Positions 63,377-64,000 of a DNA stretch of 64,000 nucleotides are shown here, piece by piece. Within the stretch, counting starts at the first letter, position 1. The number at the start of each line of letters is the position of its first letter. The position numbers and the translations under genes were made by a program. The notes below the pieces were generated by a model. It did not search any database. It saw only the letters and a list, made by a program, of their open reading frames with translations, and was not told where the DNA came from. The stretch is from UBA1351 sp963677885 (GTDB lineage Bacteria > Bacillota > Clostridia > Lachnospirales > Vallitaleaceae): the NCBI GenBank assembly GCA_963677885.1, contig OY782500.1, positions 2,356,001-2,420,000 on the forward strand. The letters run 5' to 3'.

Positions 63377-64000
63377 TTAAGCTGTAGCCAATATTTTTGC
63401 TTCTTCAGCAGCGGAAGCTGCATCAGCAGTGTATTTATCAGCGCCAATTTCAAGGGCAAAATTATCGGTAACAGGTGCTCCACCAACCATAACCTTTACT
63501 TTGTCACGTAAGCCTTTTTCATTTAGGGCATCGACAACAGTTTTCATATAGGTCATTGTTGTTGTAAGAAGTGCTGACATACAAACAATATCTGCTTGAT
63601 GGTCTTCTATAGCTTGGATGAACTTGTCGGCTGATACATCAACCCCAAGGTCTATAACTTCAAGACCGGCTCCAGTCAACATCATAGCAACCAGGTTCTT
63701 TCCGATATCATGTAAGTCACCTTTTACAGTACCAATAACAACTTTACCAATAGATTCAACACCTTCAGCTGCAAGCAACGGCTTAATAACATCAAGACCA
63801 CCATTCATGGCTCTTGCTGCAATCAATACTTCAGGAACGAAAACTTCGTTTCTTTTGAATTTTCCACCAATGACGCTCATACCGGAAAGAAGGGCATCCA
63901 AGATTTCTGATGCTGGTGAACCATTGTCCACTTCTTCCTGACATAACCTTACAACTTCAGGCATATTGCCTTTCTGTAACAACTCGCTGATTTGCTCATA
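63377..64000 (-). CDS. Corrinoid (B12-binding) protein, partial at window edge
   Basis: C-terminal 207 residues of a MtaC/MtbC-like corrinoid protein; the N-terminus lies beyond the window. The cobalt-binding histidine is in GDLHDIGKNL (DxHxxG), followed by VIDLGVDV, SALLTTTM and VGGAPVTDNFA. The helical cap that precedes the B12 domain is partly seen (SELLQKGNMPEVVRLC). It carries methyl groups on cobalamin and is served by the methyltransferase, activase and GTPase that follow. Confidence 0.92.
   Translation of the reverse strand, partial: YEQISELLQKGNMPEVVRLCQEEVDNGSPASEILDALLSGMSVIGGKFKRNEVFVPEVLIAARAMNGGLDVIKPLLAAEGVESIGKVVIGTVKGDLHDIGKNLVAMMLTGAGLEVIDLGVDVSADKFIQAIEDHQADIVCMSALLTTTMTYMKTVVDALNEKGLRDKVKVMVGGAPVTDNFALEIGADKYTADAASAAEEAKILATA

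Noticed and set aside
1..64000. rRNA, tRNA, prophage and conjugative elements
   Set aside because: None of their hallmarks (CCA-ended clover-leaves, rRNA cores, integrases, terminases, relaxases) was seen.

Overview
The window reads as a low-GC, Gram-positive anaerobe of the class Clostridia. The basis is the gene set: FapA/DUF342, YitT, DUF1576, YesM/YesN-type signalling, class I cyclic-di-GMP and cobalamin riboswitches, corrinoid methyltransferase genes, strong AGGAGG ribosome-binding sites and TTGACA/TATAAT promoters. A Fusibacter/Acidaminobacter-like or acetogenic relative is my guess from gene content only. No rRNA, tRNA, CRISPR array, phage or insertion sequence was seen.

Layout. 1-6.4 kb: a CadC-type repressor with a Cd/Zn P-type ATPase, a YitT membrane protein, and feoB (no feoA) behind a strong promoter with three palindromes. 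6.4-12.8 kb: a seven-gene TetR-controlled operon with two ABC efflux modules. 13-19 kb: FapA, a PAS-GGDEF cyclase, a DUF1576 membrane protein coupled to an unknown 113-residue protein, a PAP2 phosphatase and an SDR oxidoreductase. 19.3-23 kb: a fructose-type PTS, an orphan immunity-like protein, a YkvA-like protein and a broken AviRa-like rRNA methyltransferase. 23-32 kb: a CPBP protease, a diguanylate cyclase, a response regulator / histidine kinase / sugar-binding protein trio, and a GGDEF-EAL protein.

32-49.5 kb is a glycan-use locus. It has a GH88 hydrolase, a divergent AraC regulator, and a long minus-strand operon of solute-binding protein, two permeases, acetylesterase, GH29 fucosidase, GH106-like hydrolase, two GH42 beta-galactosidases and an MFS transporter. 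The lipoprotein and permeases would import oligosaccharides that the exo-enzymes trim; the transport ATPase must come from elsewhere. 49.7-58.4 kb holds arsR-acr3, a pirin, a c-di-GMP riboswitch ahead of a chemoreceptor-cheW pair, a second GGDEF-EAL protein and a tandem GNAT acetyltransferase.

58.4-64 kb is the most unusual part. A corrinoid operon runs leftward: corrinoid protein, a UroD-family methyltransferase fused to a thioredoxin-like domain, a corrinoid activase with an extra N-terminal domain, and a COG0523 GTPase. Just past its 3' end lies a complete cobalamin riboswitch with its own promoter and a terminator but no gene to control. It looks like a B12-gated non-coding RNA or the remnant of a lost gene. 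A second unexplained signal is a covarying hairpin repeat placed directly before the ribosome-binding sites of two unrelated membrane-protein genes (6372-6415 and 18162-18248).
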